Position numbers and translations under genes: made by a program | NCBI GenBank assembly: GCA_900554415.1 | Contig: USGU01000011.1 | Location: forward strand, 9,086 to 73,085 | Length of the DNA: 64,000 nt | Origin: an uncultured Lachnospiraceae bacterium | GTDB taxonomy: Bacteria > Bacillota > Clostridia > Lachnospirales > Lachnospiraceae | Direction: 5' to 3' | In this document: in pieces, positions 18,507 to 26,795 of the stretch | Numbering within the stretch: position 1 is the stretch's first letter | How the letters are laid out: every line of letters begins with the position of its first letter | The notes under the pieces: model-generated | What the model was told of the DNA's origin: nothing | Databases searched by the model: none | What the model saw: only the letters and a program-made list of their open reading frames with translations

Positions 18507-18535
18507 ATTATATAATATTCTCACTGTGATTTCAA
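18507..18535 (-). promoter_or_regulatory. Promoter of 6S RNA
   Basis: Minus strand TTGAAA (18530-18535), 17-base spacer, TATAAT (18507-18512), placing the transcript start near 18500. Confidence 0.8.
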
Positions 18536-18541
18536 CTGAAT

Positions 18542-19525
18542 TTAACAAAAGCTTTTCATTTGCTTAATAATTTCTTCTGCGAGTTCTTCAGCCGGCATCG
18601 GCTCCTGCTCCGGGTAATTGCAAAAATACTTCGGATATGGACTATGCTTCAATCCCTCCAGAAGAATAATATCCGCTTCTGGAAACGCCCGCATTAAATC
18701 CCGTTCATTGGCTTCTTCTGTTTCCTTGATAATCATCATACGTTTTGAAGAAAATACAGCTGTTCCATATGCCCCGGCTTTCTGGTGTCTGTAGCTGTCT
18801 GTCCCTGGTACATCACTTTCAAAATCATGTCCGTCATGCTTAATCACAGCCACTTTATAGCCTTTTTGTGTCAGAACAGGAATCAGCTTTGTAATTAGTG
18901 TGGTCTTTCCACTGTTTTTATATCCGCTGATTGCGAAAATAAATGGTTTTTTTTCTGCATTCTTCAATTTTTGATAGTCTTCCACTGTATTGATATTTTC
19001 TGCCACAGCTGTTTCCCCCAAATCCACAACCTGATATTCATTTTCCTTTATAAAATTCATCATTCTATAATCTTTTTTCTCAATTGCTTTCTCAATTTCC
19101 GGAAGTACAGTTCTCGGATAAATGCCAAAGAGTGGATGAAGCCTTCCATTTGTTCTCACAACCGTTATTTTATGTTGCTTGCTATACATTTTTGTTACCC
19201 TTTGTACTGCTTCCCCTGTCACCATCGGCATATCACACGCCACCACAAACAAAGCATCTGCATCGCAGGATTTCATCCCGGAATAAATACCTCCCATAGG
19301 TCCAATCGCAGCGTATTCATCCACAATCACTGGCAGATGAAGTTCCTGATAAGGTGATTCTGCTTCCACTGAAATGTACGTGACAGCAAATTCTTCAAAC
19401 GCCTGCAAAATACGTTCGCAAAATGTAGCACCTTCATATTCTAAAAATATTTTCTTATGTCCATTCATCCGCCGGTTCTTTCCTCCCGCAAGGATATAAC
19501 CGCAAATTTCCTGTCGTTCTTTCAT
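18542..19525 (-). CDS. MobA-MobB fusion: molybdenum cofactor guanylyltransferase plus GTPase
   Basis: 327 residues in two parts. Residues about 1-190 are MobA-like: nucleotide-binding ICGYILAGGKNRRMNGHKK, then AIGPMGGIYSG and VVACDMPMV. Residues about 195-327 are MobB-like: P-loop ISGYKNSGKTTL, VIKHDGHDFESDVPGTDSYRHQKAGA and ILLEGLKHSPYPK. MobA adds GMP to molybdopterin to make the bis-MGD cofactor; MobB binds GTP and assists. They are usually separate genes. No other molybdenum genes or molybdoenzymes lie in the window, so its enzyme client is elsewhere. Confidence 0.93.
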   Translation of the reverse strand: MKERQEICGYILAGGKNRRMNGHKKIFLEYEGATFCERILQAFEEFAVTYISVEAESPYQELHLPVIVDEYAAIGPMGGIYSGMKSCDADALFVVACDMPMVTGEAVQRVTKMYSKQHKITVVRTNGRLHPLFGIYPRTVLPEIEKAIEKKDYRMMNFIKENEYQVVDLGETAVAENINTVEDYQKLKNAEKKPFIFAISGYKNSGKTTLITKLIPVLTQKGYKVAVIKHDGHDFESDVPGTDSYRHQKAGAYGTAVFSSKRMMIIKETEEANERDLMRAFPEADIILLEGLKHSPYPKYFCNYPEQEPMPAEELAEEIIKQMKSFC

Positions 19526-19584
19526 CTATATTCCTCACTTCATCCTTTGTCGCCAGATTTCCAGATAACCCTAATACCTTGAAA

Positions 19585-19608
19585 GGCTGCCGGTTTCGTC
19601 CGACAGCC
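19585..19608 (-). terminator. Hairpin after pckA, weak terminator candidate
   Basis: GGCTGCCGG (19585-19593) pairs with CCGACAGCC (19600-19608) with one mismatch. The following minus-strand bases are only partly U-rich, so termination is uncertain. Confidence 0.4.
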
Positions 19609-19626
19609 CATATTCTACATACCTTT

Positions 19627-21324
19627 TTATGCAAGTTCAAAAACTAATTTTTTCAATGCATCAACTGCTTCTTCCGGAAGCTTATCGTATCCACCTTTTT
19701 CCACTGCAAATGCTTCTACTTCATTTACACGGTCCTGCATACGTGCTTTCAACTGACTCTTGTATTCCACATCATTAAGGTCTGGAACAAATCCTTCCCA
19801 TTCCATGATTTCAATATCAGAAAATGGTCCCCACTGTTTAAACTCTGCACGCTTTTCTACAATGGCTTCCAAGATACCGAGTGTATCTGCAGGTTTTACT
19901 TTCTTGCCCATGAAATCTCCTGTATTTACAATGTAACAGTCAACATTCTTTTCTTCTACCAGTTTTTTAAACTTTTCGTAGTCATTTACAAGCGGATATG
20001 TTCTAAATGGGTTGGCATATGGAACAACTACCAGCTTGTTCGGGTCTACTCCTGGTGCGAGGCGTTCTGCAGAAGAACGTTTCGTTGCAAGTGTTGCTCC
20101 CATAACAGATGCAAGTGCTGCTCCTTTCAGTCTTACAACCGGTGGAATTGTTGGATCTTTCATAATCCAGAAAATAGCATTTACCGGAGCGTCAATCTTG
20201 TCCACGCGGTTTGGTGACCACAATTTAGATTTAATTGCACGTCCATTTCCATTACGGATATCTTCTGTCACTAACTGAATCTTTCCATCTTCATCTAAAG
20301 TAGCCGAACAGTTCTGGGCAGTCAGAAGATATTTATTATCCGGACATCCTGTCGGATAGTCTGCCGTCTTATCAAAATATGTCGGTTCAATCGCAATGGA
20401 AGCACAAGTATCTGTATTGATAATAAATGCATCATCGTGAAGTACCTTGATTTCATATTTTCCACCGTGCTTTGCATGTGTAAGTGTAGACTTTCCTGAA
20501 CCGGAAAGGCCATAAACAGATGCAACAAACTTAGAGCCATCTGCAAGTGTATATTCTTTTTGTCCACCATGGCAGGAAGCATAACCGTTACGGTTTGCAA
20601 TCGCCCATACCATAGTAAGTGTTCCTTTTTTATGCTCTCCAAAGTATCTCATACCAAGGATACATGCACAGTTTGTTTCTGTATTGAAATAACATAATGT
20701 CCTCTTAGCAGGGTCACTTAAACAGTCAAAGCTTACACCGGCTGCCTCTTCCGGAACCCACTGTGGGTCAGAGAAAATATAAATGTCTGCTTCTTTTCCG
20801 TCCCCAACCGGCTGAGAGTTCTTGTACATTTTCACATATTCATCTGACATATACTGGAAGTTGAGCATCCAGTTATACATAATGTTTTCTTCCCCTTCTG
20901 GAATAAGAAGATGGCATTTTACCATAAATTCCGGGTCAAGTCCTGCGTAAACAGTTGCATGATACATGGTTTTCCAACGTGACTTATAAACTGCATCCAT
21001 GGTTACTTTATCCAGTGCATCACAGTCTACTCCCGGTTCTCCTGCAATACGTCTTGCTGTTGCATAACGTCCTGTAATCGCTCCATCATTAAATAAGAGA
21101 ACTTTCGCATCCCTGTCAAGACCAAATTCCTCTCCTCTGTACACTGGCATATCTGTCACAATTGTTCCAGGTGAGTTTTTAGCTAACTCATAGGCTTCTT
21201 TTAATGTCTCAATTTTAACTACATTATTCCCGTAAAAAGCAGCTTCAATGATTGCTCTTGTTTTAGAAAAACCAGTCTTTCCCTTCCCGATTTCTGAAAT
21301 TGGATAATATGCTTTTGTTGACAT
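19627..21324 (-). CDS. pckA: Phosphoenolpyruvate carboxykinase (ATP)
   Basis: 565 residues, slightly longer than the common 530-540. The kinase-1a loop GLSGSGKST and the metal/oxaloacetate-binding stretch VLHDDAFII are present, as is the upstream CHGGQKEYTLADGSKF region. It interconverts oxaloacetate and ATP with phosphoenolpyruvate, CO2 and ADP; in gut anaerobes it often runs toward oxaloacetate to fix CO2 and gain ATP. It has its own promoter. Both neighbours have other functions, so it appears monocistronic. Confidence 0.93.
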   Translation of the reverse strand: MSTKAYYPISEIGKGKTGFSKTRAIIEAAFYGNNVVKIETLKEAYELAKNSPGTIVTDMPVYRGEEFGLDRDAKVLLFNDGAITGRYATARRIAGEPGVDCDALDKVTMDAVYKSRWKTMYHATVYAGLDPEFMVKCHLLIPEGEENIMYNWMLNFQYMSDEYVKMYKNSQPVGDGKEADIYIFSDPQWVPEEAAGVSFDCLSDPAKRTLCYFNTETNCACILGMRYFGEHKKGTLTMVWAIANRNGYASCHGGQKEYTLADGSKFVASVYGLSGSGKSTLTHAKHGGKYEIKVLHDDAFIINTDTCASIAIEPTYFDKTADYPTGCPDNKYLLTAQNCSATLDEDGKIQLVTEDIRNGNGRAIKSKLWSPNRVDKIDAPVNAIFWIMKDPTIPPVVRLKGAALASVMGATLATKRSSAERLAPGVDPNKLVVVPYANPFRTYPLVNDYEKFKKLVEEKNVDCYIVNTGDFMGKKVKPADTLGILEAIVEKRAEFKQWGPFSDIEIMEWEGFVPDLNDVEYKSQLKARMQDRVNEVEAFAVEKGGYDKLPEEAVDALKKLVFELA

Positions 21325-21357
21325 TATCTCTTCCTCCTATATTTTCACTCTTCGTAC

Positions 21358-21386
21358 ATTATCGCATTTTCCACAGATAAAGTCAA
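21358..21386 (-). promoter_or_regulatory. Promoter of pckA
   Basis: Minus strand TTGACT (21381-21386), 17-base spacer, GATAAT (21358-21363), in the gap after thrC. Confidence 0.6.
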
Positions 21387-21411
21387 TATTGTTAAGCTTT
21401 TACTGGCATTA

Positions 21412-22902
21412 TTACTGAATTTGAAGAATCATTTTCACTGTATCTTCCATTTTATCTACATCACATTCTGTGTTATGTAAAATCTGTGCATTCCGAATTT
21501 CTTCAATGGCTTTCGGAATAGACATGCCCGATACCTTCTGCAATTCATCAATTAACGGGAATTCTTCCAGTTTATTATATTTCTCATCAATGGCTGTCAT
21601 AACACTACGTGCAAATTTATATGGACTTGCTGTAGATGCAATCACAGTCTTATGTTCATCTTTGCTCTCTTTTCTATAAGCCTGATAAACGGTTGCCGCA
21701 ACTGCTGTATGAGTATCCATTACATATCCGGTTTCTTTGTAAATATCATGAATAGTCTGTTTTACTTCATCCTCTGTAGCATATCCACCTACAAACTCCT
21801 TCAATTGCGCTTTCATATCATCGCTAATCGTATAAATACCCTTTTCTTTTAGTTCACTCATCAATTCCTGGGTTTTCTTATCATCCTCACCGGCCAGCAA
21901 ATAGATAAGGCGTTCCAGATTGCTGGAAATCAGAATATCCATAGACGGCGAAGTTGTGAGAATAAATTCACGGTTCTTATCGTAAGTTCCTGTGCGGAAG
22001 AAATCATAAAGTACTTTATTTTCGTTGGAAGCACAGATTAATTTTGCAATCGGAAGCCCCATATTCTTTGCGTAAAACGCAGCCAGAATATTTCCAAAAT
22101 TCCCGGTCGGAACTACTACATTCATCTCTTCTCCTTCTGCAATTTCCCCATTCTGCAATAATTTTGCATAGGCATATACATAATACACAACCTGCGGAAT
22201 CAGTCTTCCGATATTGATAGAGTTTGCAGAAGAAAACTGATATCCAGCCTCTCCCAATTCTTTTGCCAGTTCCTTATCCTCAAACATGGCCTTCACACCG
22301 CTCTGTGCATTATCAAAATTACCATGGACAGCGACTACGGATGTGTTGACCCCTTTCTGGGTTACCATCTGAAGTTCCTGCACTTTGCTGACACCATTCT
22401 TTGGATAGAATACGATAATCTTAACTCCTTCCACATCAGCAAATCCGGCAAGTGCAGCCTTCCCTGTATCTCCTGATGTAGCGGTCAGAATCACAATGTC
22501 ATTTTTCACTCCATTCTTCTTTGCAGAAGTGGTAAGTAAATGCGGAAGAATAGAAAGTGCCATATCCTTAAACGCAATTGTCGCACCATGATATAATTCC
22601 AGATAATACGCATCTTCCACTTTAGAAAGAGGCGCAATTACTTCCGTATCAAACTTACTGTCATACGCTTTTTCAATACAGTTTTTCAGCTCTTCTTCTG
22701 TAAAGTCAGTAAAGAACTCCTTCATTACGGTGTAGGCTGTTTCCTGATAGTTCATTTCCTTTAGTTCCTGCAAAGATACAGGAAGTTTTGGAATCTGCGA
22801 TGGTACAAACAGACCACCGTCCTCTGCAAGCCCCTTTAAAATTGCCTGAGAAGCAGTTACTTTTGTATTTGAATTACGTGTACTCTTATAAAATAAATCC
22901 AT
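21412..22902 (-). CDS. thrC: Threonine synthase
   Basis: 496 residues, PLP fold-type II of the longer threonine-synthase class: N-terminal YKSTRNSN and LAEDGGLFVP, then the PLP-lysine region HGATIAFKDMALSILPHLL and ATSGDTGKAALAGF. It converts O-phosphohomoserine to threonine. It lies 20 bases after leuD, so leuC-leuD-thrC form one operon feeding threonine and branched-chain amino acid synthesis. Confidence 0.95.
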   Translation of the reverse strand: MDLFYKSTRNSNTKVTASQAILKGLAEDGGLFVPSQIPKLPVSLQELKEMNYQETAYTVMKEFFTDFTEEELKNCIEKAYDSKFDTEVIAPLSKVEDAYYLELYHGATIAFKDMALSILPHLLTTSAKKNGVKNDIVILTATSGDTGKAALAGFADVEGVKIIVFYPKNGVSKVQELQMVTQKGVNTSVVAVHGNFDNAQSGVKAMFEDKELAKELGEAGYQFSSANSINIGRLIPQVVYYVYAYAKLLQNGEIAEGEEMNVVVPTGNFGNILAAFYAKNMGLPIAKLICASNENKVLYDFFRTGTYDKNREFILTTSPSMDILISSNLERLIYLLAGEDDKKTQELMSELKEKGIYTISDDMKAQLKEFVGGYATEDEVKQTIHDIYKETGYVMDTHTAVAATVYQAYRKESKDEHKTVIASTASPYKFARSVMTAIDEKYNKLEEFPLIDELQKVSGMSIPKAIEEIRNAQILHNTECDVDKMEDTVKMILQIQ

Positions 22903-22922
22903 ATTTCCTACTCCTCTATCTA

Positions 22923-23414
22923 TTATTTCTTCTTGCTGTTTGTATAATTTACCAGTCCACCTGCCGCAATCAATTTCTGCATGAATTCCGGGAAAGCCTG
23001 TCCCTGGAATTCTGTGCCCTTCGTGCGGTTATAAATCTTACCGGAATCAAAATCCACTTCTACTTCATCCCCTGCTTCAATACCTCTTGCTGCCTCTGGA
23101 CATTCAATAATTGGAAGTCCAATGTTAATTGCATTTCTGTAGAAAATCCTTGCAAATGTCTCCGCAATGACACAGCTTACACCCGCCGTTTTAAGGCAAA
23201 GTGGTGCATGTTCTCTGGAAGAACCACATCCAAAGTTTTTATTTGCAACAATCAAATCACCTGGCTGTACTTTGTGTGCAAATTCCGGGTCAATATCTAC
23301 CATCGCATGTGTTGCAAGCTCCTGTGCATCAAAAGAGTTCAGATATCTTGCCGGGATAATTACATCCGTATCCACATTGTCACCATATTTAAATACATGT
23401 CCCTTTGCTTTCAT
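22923..23414 (-). CDS. leuD: 3-Isopropylmalate dehydratase small subunit
   Basis: 163 residues, the short LeuD/HacB type. Motifs DTDVIIPARYLN at the start and the swivel-domain loop NFGCGSSREHAPLCLK are clear. With LeuC it isomerises 2- and 3-isopropylmalate; related enzymes act on citramalate or homoaconitate, and the exact substrate cannot be fixed here. It overlaps leuC by one base (stop and start share a base). Confidence 0.92.
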   Translation of the reverse strand: MKAKGHVFKYGDNVDTDVIIPARYLNSFDAQELATHAMVDIDPEFAHKVQPGDLIVANKNFGCGSSREHAPLCLKTAGVSCVIAETFARIFYRNAINIGLPIIECPEAARGIEAGDEVEVDFDSGKIYNRTKGTEFQGQAFPEFMQKLIAAGGLVNYTNSKKK

Positions 23415-24688
23415 TATCTGTCACCTACTTTCTCAGGATTTGCAATATAACCTGCAATCGCACTTGCTGCTGCCACTTCTGGAGAAGCAAGGTAGATCAA
23501 CGAATCTACATGTCCCATTCTTCCTACAAAGTTACGGTTAGTAGTAGAAACACATTTTTCTCCTGCTGCCATAACTCCCATATGTCCACCCATGCAAGGG
23601 CCACAGCTTGGTGTATTTACTGAGCATCCCGCATCAATAAAGATATCAACAAGTCCTTCTTTAATACATTCCTTGTAAATCTTCTGAGTTGCCGGAACAA
23701 CCATAACACGTACATCCGGATGAACTGTACGTCCTTTCAGGATGGCTGCTGCCTTTCGCATATCCGAAATACGTCCATTTGTACAAGAGCCGATCACAAC
23801 CTGGTCAATCTTAATTGGTTCCATCTGCTCAATTTCATCAATGGTCTTGGCATTGCCCGGAAGGTGAGGGAACGCAACGGTTGGACGGACTGCAGAAAGG
23901 TCAATTTCGATTACCTCATCATACTTGGCATCTGCATCTGCTTCATAAATCTTATATTCTTTTACCGAATGTTCTTTCAAGTATGCTTCTGTCTGCTCAT
24001 CCACCGGGAAGATTCCGTTCTTTGCTCCGGCCTCAATTGCCATATTTGCCATCGTAAAACGGTCATCCATTGTAAGATTTGCAATGCCGTCTCCTACAAA
24101 TTCCATGGATTTATAGAGAGCTCCGTCTACACCAATCTTGCCGATAATATGTAAAATAATATCTTTTCCAGTTACATATGGTCCCGGCTTTCCAGTCAGT
24201 ACGAATTTCATTGCAGATGGCACCTTAAACCAAAGTTCTCCGGTTGCCATACCCGTTGCAATATCTGTTGTTCCTACTCCGGTAGAAAATGCTCCCAAAG
24301 CTCCATAAGTACAGGTGTGTGAGTCTGCTCCGATAATACATTCTCCAGCGACAACCACTCCTGCTTCCGGAAGAATTGCATGTTCTACACCAGATTTTCC
24401 CTGTTCAAAATACCACTTTAATCCCTGCTCTTTTGCAAATTCACGAATCGCCTTTGAATTTTCTGCTGATTTAATGTCTTTGTTCGGTGTAAAATGGTCT
24501 GGTACCAATACTACTTTATCTTTATCAAAAACGTGATCTGCCATCTGTCTGAAAATCGGCAGAGCCATAGGACCGGTAATGTCATTTGCCATTACTACAT
24601 CCAGTTTCGCTTCAATAAGCTGACCTTCTGTCACACAGTCCAGTCCGGCATGAGCTGCCAAAATCTTCTGCGTCATTGTCATTCCCAT
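23414..24688 (-). CDS. leuC: 3-Isopropylmalate dehydratase large subunit
   Basis: 424 residues, the shorter LeuC type common in clostridia and archaea. It binds a 4Fe-4S cluster: Cys in VIGSCTNGR and the pair in PSCGPCMGGHMGV. GADSHTCTYGALGAFSTGVGTTD is another aconitase-family landmark. First gene of the leuC-leuD-thrC group. The 28 bases between it and the surface-protein gene upstream leave no room for a long leader. Confidence 0.93.
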   Translation of the reverse strand: MGMTMTQKILAAHAGLDCVTEGQLIEAKLDVVMANDITGPMALPIFRQMADHVFDKDKVVLVPDHFTPNKDIKSAENSKAIREFAKEQGLKWYFEQGKSGVEHAILPEAGVVVAGECIIGADSHTCTYGALGAFSTGVGTTDIATGMATGELWFKVPSAMKFVLTGKPGPYVTGKDIILHIIGKIGVDGALYKSMEFVGDGIANLTMDDRFTMANMAIEAGAKNGIFPVDEQTEAYLKEHSVKEYKIYEADADAKYDEVIEIDLSAVRPTVAFPHLPGNAKTIDEIEQMEPIKIDQVVIGSCTNGRISDMRKAAAILKGRTVHPDVRVMVVPATQKIYKECIKEGLVDIFIDAGCSVNTPSCGPCMGGHMGVMAAGEKCVSTTNRNFVGRMGHVDSLIYLASPEVAAASAIAGYIANPEKVGDR

Positions 24689-24716
24689 GTTGCGTTCCTC
24701 CTCTAACTTTATATCA

Positions 24717-26681
24717 TTATTTTCTACGTGTCATTCTAACACATTTTAGAACAGTAACGCAAGAAAGAATCAAAGATATGATAAGAACTATCAATCCATT
24801 CGAATCTCCGGTCTTTACTGTACGGAAAACATTGGGAACTTGTGTCGGTTTTTCCTGCTCTTCTGGCGTTTCCGGTTTTTCCGGGATTTCCGGTTTCTCC
24901 GGTTCTTCTGGTATCTCTGGTTCCTCCGGTTCTTCTGGTTCCTCCGGTTCTTCCGGAGTCTTTTCGTTTGTTAAGGTTCCCAAATGTATCACCTGGTTAT
25001 TCCTTTCTACTACTACTTCAAAAGGCGGAATCAAGATATAGTCCTGATTTGCTTCGCATTCCAGTTCTTCAATCACGTATGTATCATAAGGGAGTTTTCC
25101 CTTTCCCGTTTCAGCCTCTCCTTCTCCAAACCAGATATCACTTTCTACTGTTTTTCCTTCTCCATTGACATCCGTCATAAGAATATGTGATTCCCCTGTG
25201 GTCTTGGAAGTAATGCAAAATGGGACCTGACTCAGACGCTTCTGACTGTCTCCTGCCACTTTTACAAGCTCCAGATTGCCACGAATTATCTGCTCCTCCA
25301 CTGTCGCTTTAGCAAGTATCTGACCAGCTGTCACTTTTGTATCTTCCTTTTGGCTGGCACAAATCACAAATACATCTGGATTAAGCAGATACCCCTCCGG
25401 TGCCTTTTCTTCCTGGATGGTAATTGTTCCCAGAGGAAGTATTACCTCTTCCCCCTCCAGATAAAGTGCATCCCCTTCTGTCAGATATTCGCTTCTCCAT
25501 TGAATCTTTCCCTCTTCATCTGTCTGGAAATGCCACTGGCGCAATGGTTCTGCTCCCTGTTCTTTTGGGTCCGTTTCTAACAATACGTCATAAAATTGTA
25601 CGAAAAACTCTGCCCCTGCAAAAGTCGCATTTCCCTGTGCCTTCGGAAGCCCGGTTTCTGCATCAAGCTTCTCCAGAAGCAGTTCTGTCTTCCACTTTTC
25701 TGCCGCATCACTGCACTCATAAACAACCGTTTCCCCTGACTTCACTGTTACCACATCGGTTTCTGTGTTCAGCACATACCCCTCTGGTGCTTTTGTTTCT
25801 CTAATGTCATAAGTTCCAGCCGGAAGATTATTGGCCTTCCCATAACCATTTTCATCTGTGACAATCACTGTAACCGCTTCTGTTGTTCCATGTCGGAATA
25901 CGGTATATTCTGCTCCTTTTAAGGTGTAAAGACGGTTTCCGGAAGTAATCTCTGCGTCAGATTCCAGCCCTTTCTTACGCACCTCAAGATTTCCATTATG
26001 GGTATTCTTAAATAAATATACCGTAGATTCACATTTCCCCATGAGTTCTGTAATCGCATTGATCCGTCCTGCTCCAATCGAAGAATGCCAGAACCGATTA
26101 TCTGTCGGGGAGTCTCCCCAGAAAAATCCGATATGGCAGTCTGCCCCTTCTATATCCCAGGAAACCGGGTCAAAAAAGATAACATCTCCTTTCTGGGCAT
26201 ACCCACTGGCAAGCAGCTCACTGATGGTCTGGAAATGATAAGATTCCACTGCATTTTTCTGCATCCACTTAAACCAGTTATAGGCATTGGCTTCTCCTCC
26301 TGAATATCCAAAGGATGCAATTTCCGACAAATCTGCACCACATTTTCGAAGTACGGATGCTACAAATCCAGTACAATTCATGCCACCATTTCCCGGATAC
26401 TGTCCATTCGGGCGCAGACAATTTTCCGGAGTAAGCGGCCATCCGTTATATGGAGTTCCCAGATAATAATCATCGTATTCATGCGCACGAAGTTCTGCAA
26501 GAACTGCTCCTGGCTCCACACCTAATCTCTGGTCCAGTTTCACATACCCACTGTTCATTGTTACAAAGTTCTGATTCTCTGCCGATTCGGCAAACACTAT
26601 GTTGCTTCTGGATAAAAAGAGCAACATAAGAATGACAGCACTCATAAAAATAGCTGTCCATTTCTTTGAAAATAATTTCAT
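24717..26681 (-). CDS. Secreted NlpC/P60-like protein with Cna-B/SpaA domains and a C-terminal wall-sorting-like tail
   Basis: 654 residues from the preferred ATG at 26681, which has GGAGAG 7 bases upstream; a longer frame would start before the feoB terminator. Signal peptide about 1-31. An NlpC/P60-like fold has Cys103 (GMNCTGF) and His183 (DCHIGFFWG), plus a later His199. About three SpaA/Cna-B repeats follow, marked by TKAPEGYVL and EEKAPEGYLL. Then comes a Pro-Glu repeat (PEEPEE/PEIPEKPE), the motif VKTGD, a hydrophobic helix and a basic RMTRRK tail. The tail resembles a variant sortase signal. No sortase gene is in the window. Likely a surface-anchored, possibly peptidoglycan-acting protein. 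Confidence 0.82.
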   Translation of the reverse strand: MKLFSKKWTAIFMSAVILMLLFLSRSNIVFAESAENQNFVTMNSGYVKLDQRLGVEPGAVLAELRAHEYDDYYLGTPYNGWPLTPENCLRPNGQYPGNGGMNCTGFVASVLRKCGADLSEIASFGYSGGEANAYNWFKWMQKNAVESYHFQTISELLASGYAQKGDVIFFDPVSWDIEGADCHIGFFWGDSPTDNRFWHSSIGAGRINAITELMGKCESTVYLFKNTHNGNLEVRKKGLESDAEITSGNRLYTLKGAEYTVFRHGTTEAVTVIVTDENGYGKANNLPAGTYDIRETKAPEGYVLNTETDVVTVKSGETVVYECSDAAEKWKTELLLEKLDAETGLPKAQGNATFAGAEFFVQFYDVLLETDPKEQGAEPLRQWHFQTDEEGKIQWRSEYLTEGDALYLEGEEVILPLGTITIQEEKAPEGYLLNPDVFVICASQKEDTKVTAGQILAKATVEEQIIRGNLELVKVAGDSQKRLSQVPFCITSKTTGESHILMTDVNGEGKTVESDIWFGEGEAETGKGKLPYDTYVIEELECEANQDYILIPPFEVVVERNNQVIHLGTLTNEKTPEEPEEPEEPEEPEIPEEPEKPEIPEKPETPEEQEKPTQVPNVFRTVKTGDSNGLIVLIISLILSCVTVLKCVRMTRRK

Positions 26682-26710
26682 ATGCATTCTCTCCATTTCC
26701 GGAAAGAAAA

Positions 26711-26751
26711 CATAAAAAGACGAGTAACCATATCTTAAGATATGGCTACTC
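26711..26751 (-). terminator. Terminator of the feoAB operon
   Basis: Stem GAGTAACCATATC (26722-26734) with GATATGGCTACTC (26739-26751), one mismatch, tetraloop TTAA, then GUCUUUUUAU on the minus strand. Confidence 0.9.
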
Positions 26752-26795
26752 AAATGTCAATCCTGTATTCGCAAAAAAATTTATCCCAATGTCAT

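Noticed and set aside
22788..23450. 220-residue plus-strand frame
   Set aside because: Antisense to the thrC start and leuD, both of which are clear families.
24689..24716. Possible T-box or leader before leuC
   Set aside because: Only 28 bases separate the genes; no leader structure fits.
24676..25041. Plus-strand frame with Gly-Ser-Ser repeats like a structural protein
   Set aside because: Antisense of the Pro-Glu repeat of the surface protein; no ribosome site.
26682..26753. Longer start for the NlpC/Cna-B protein
   Set aside because: It would place the start inside or before the feoB terminator, with no ribosome site; the ATG at 26681 has GGAGAG.
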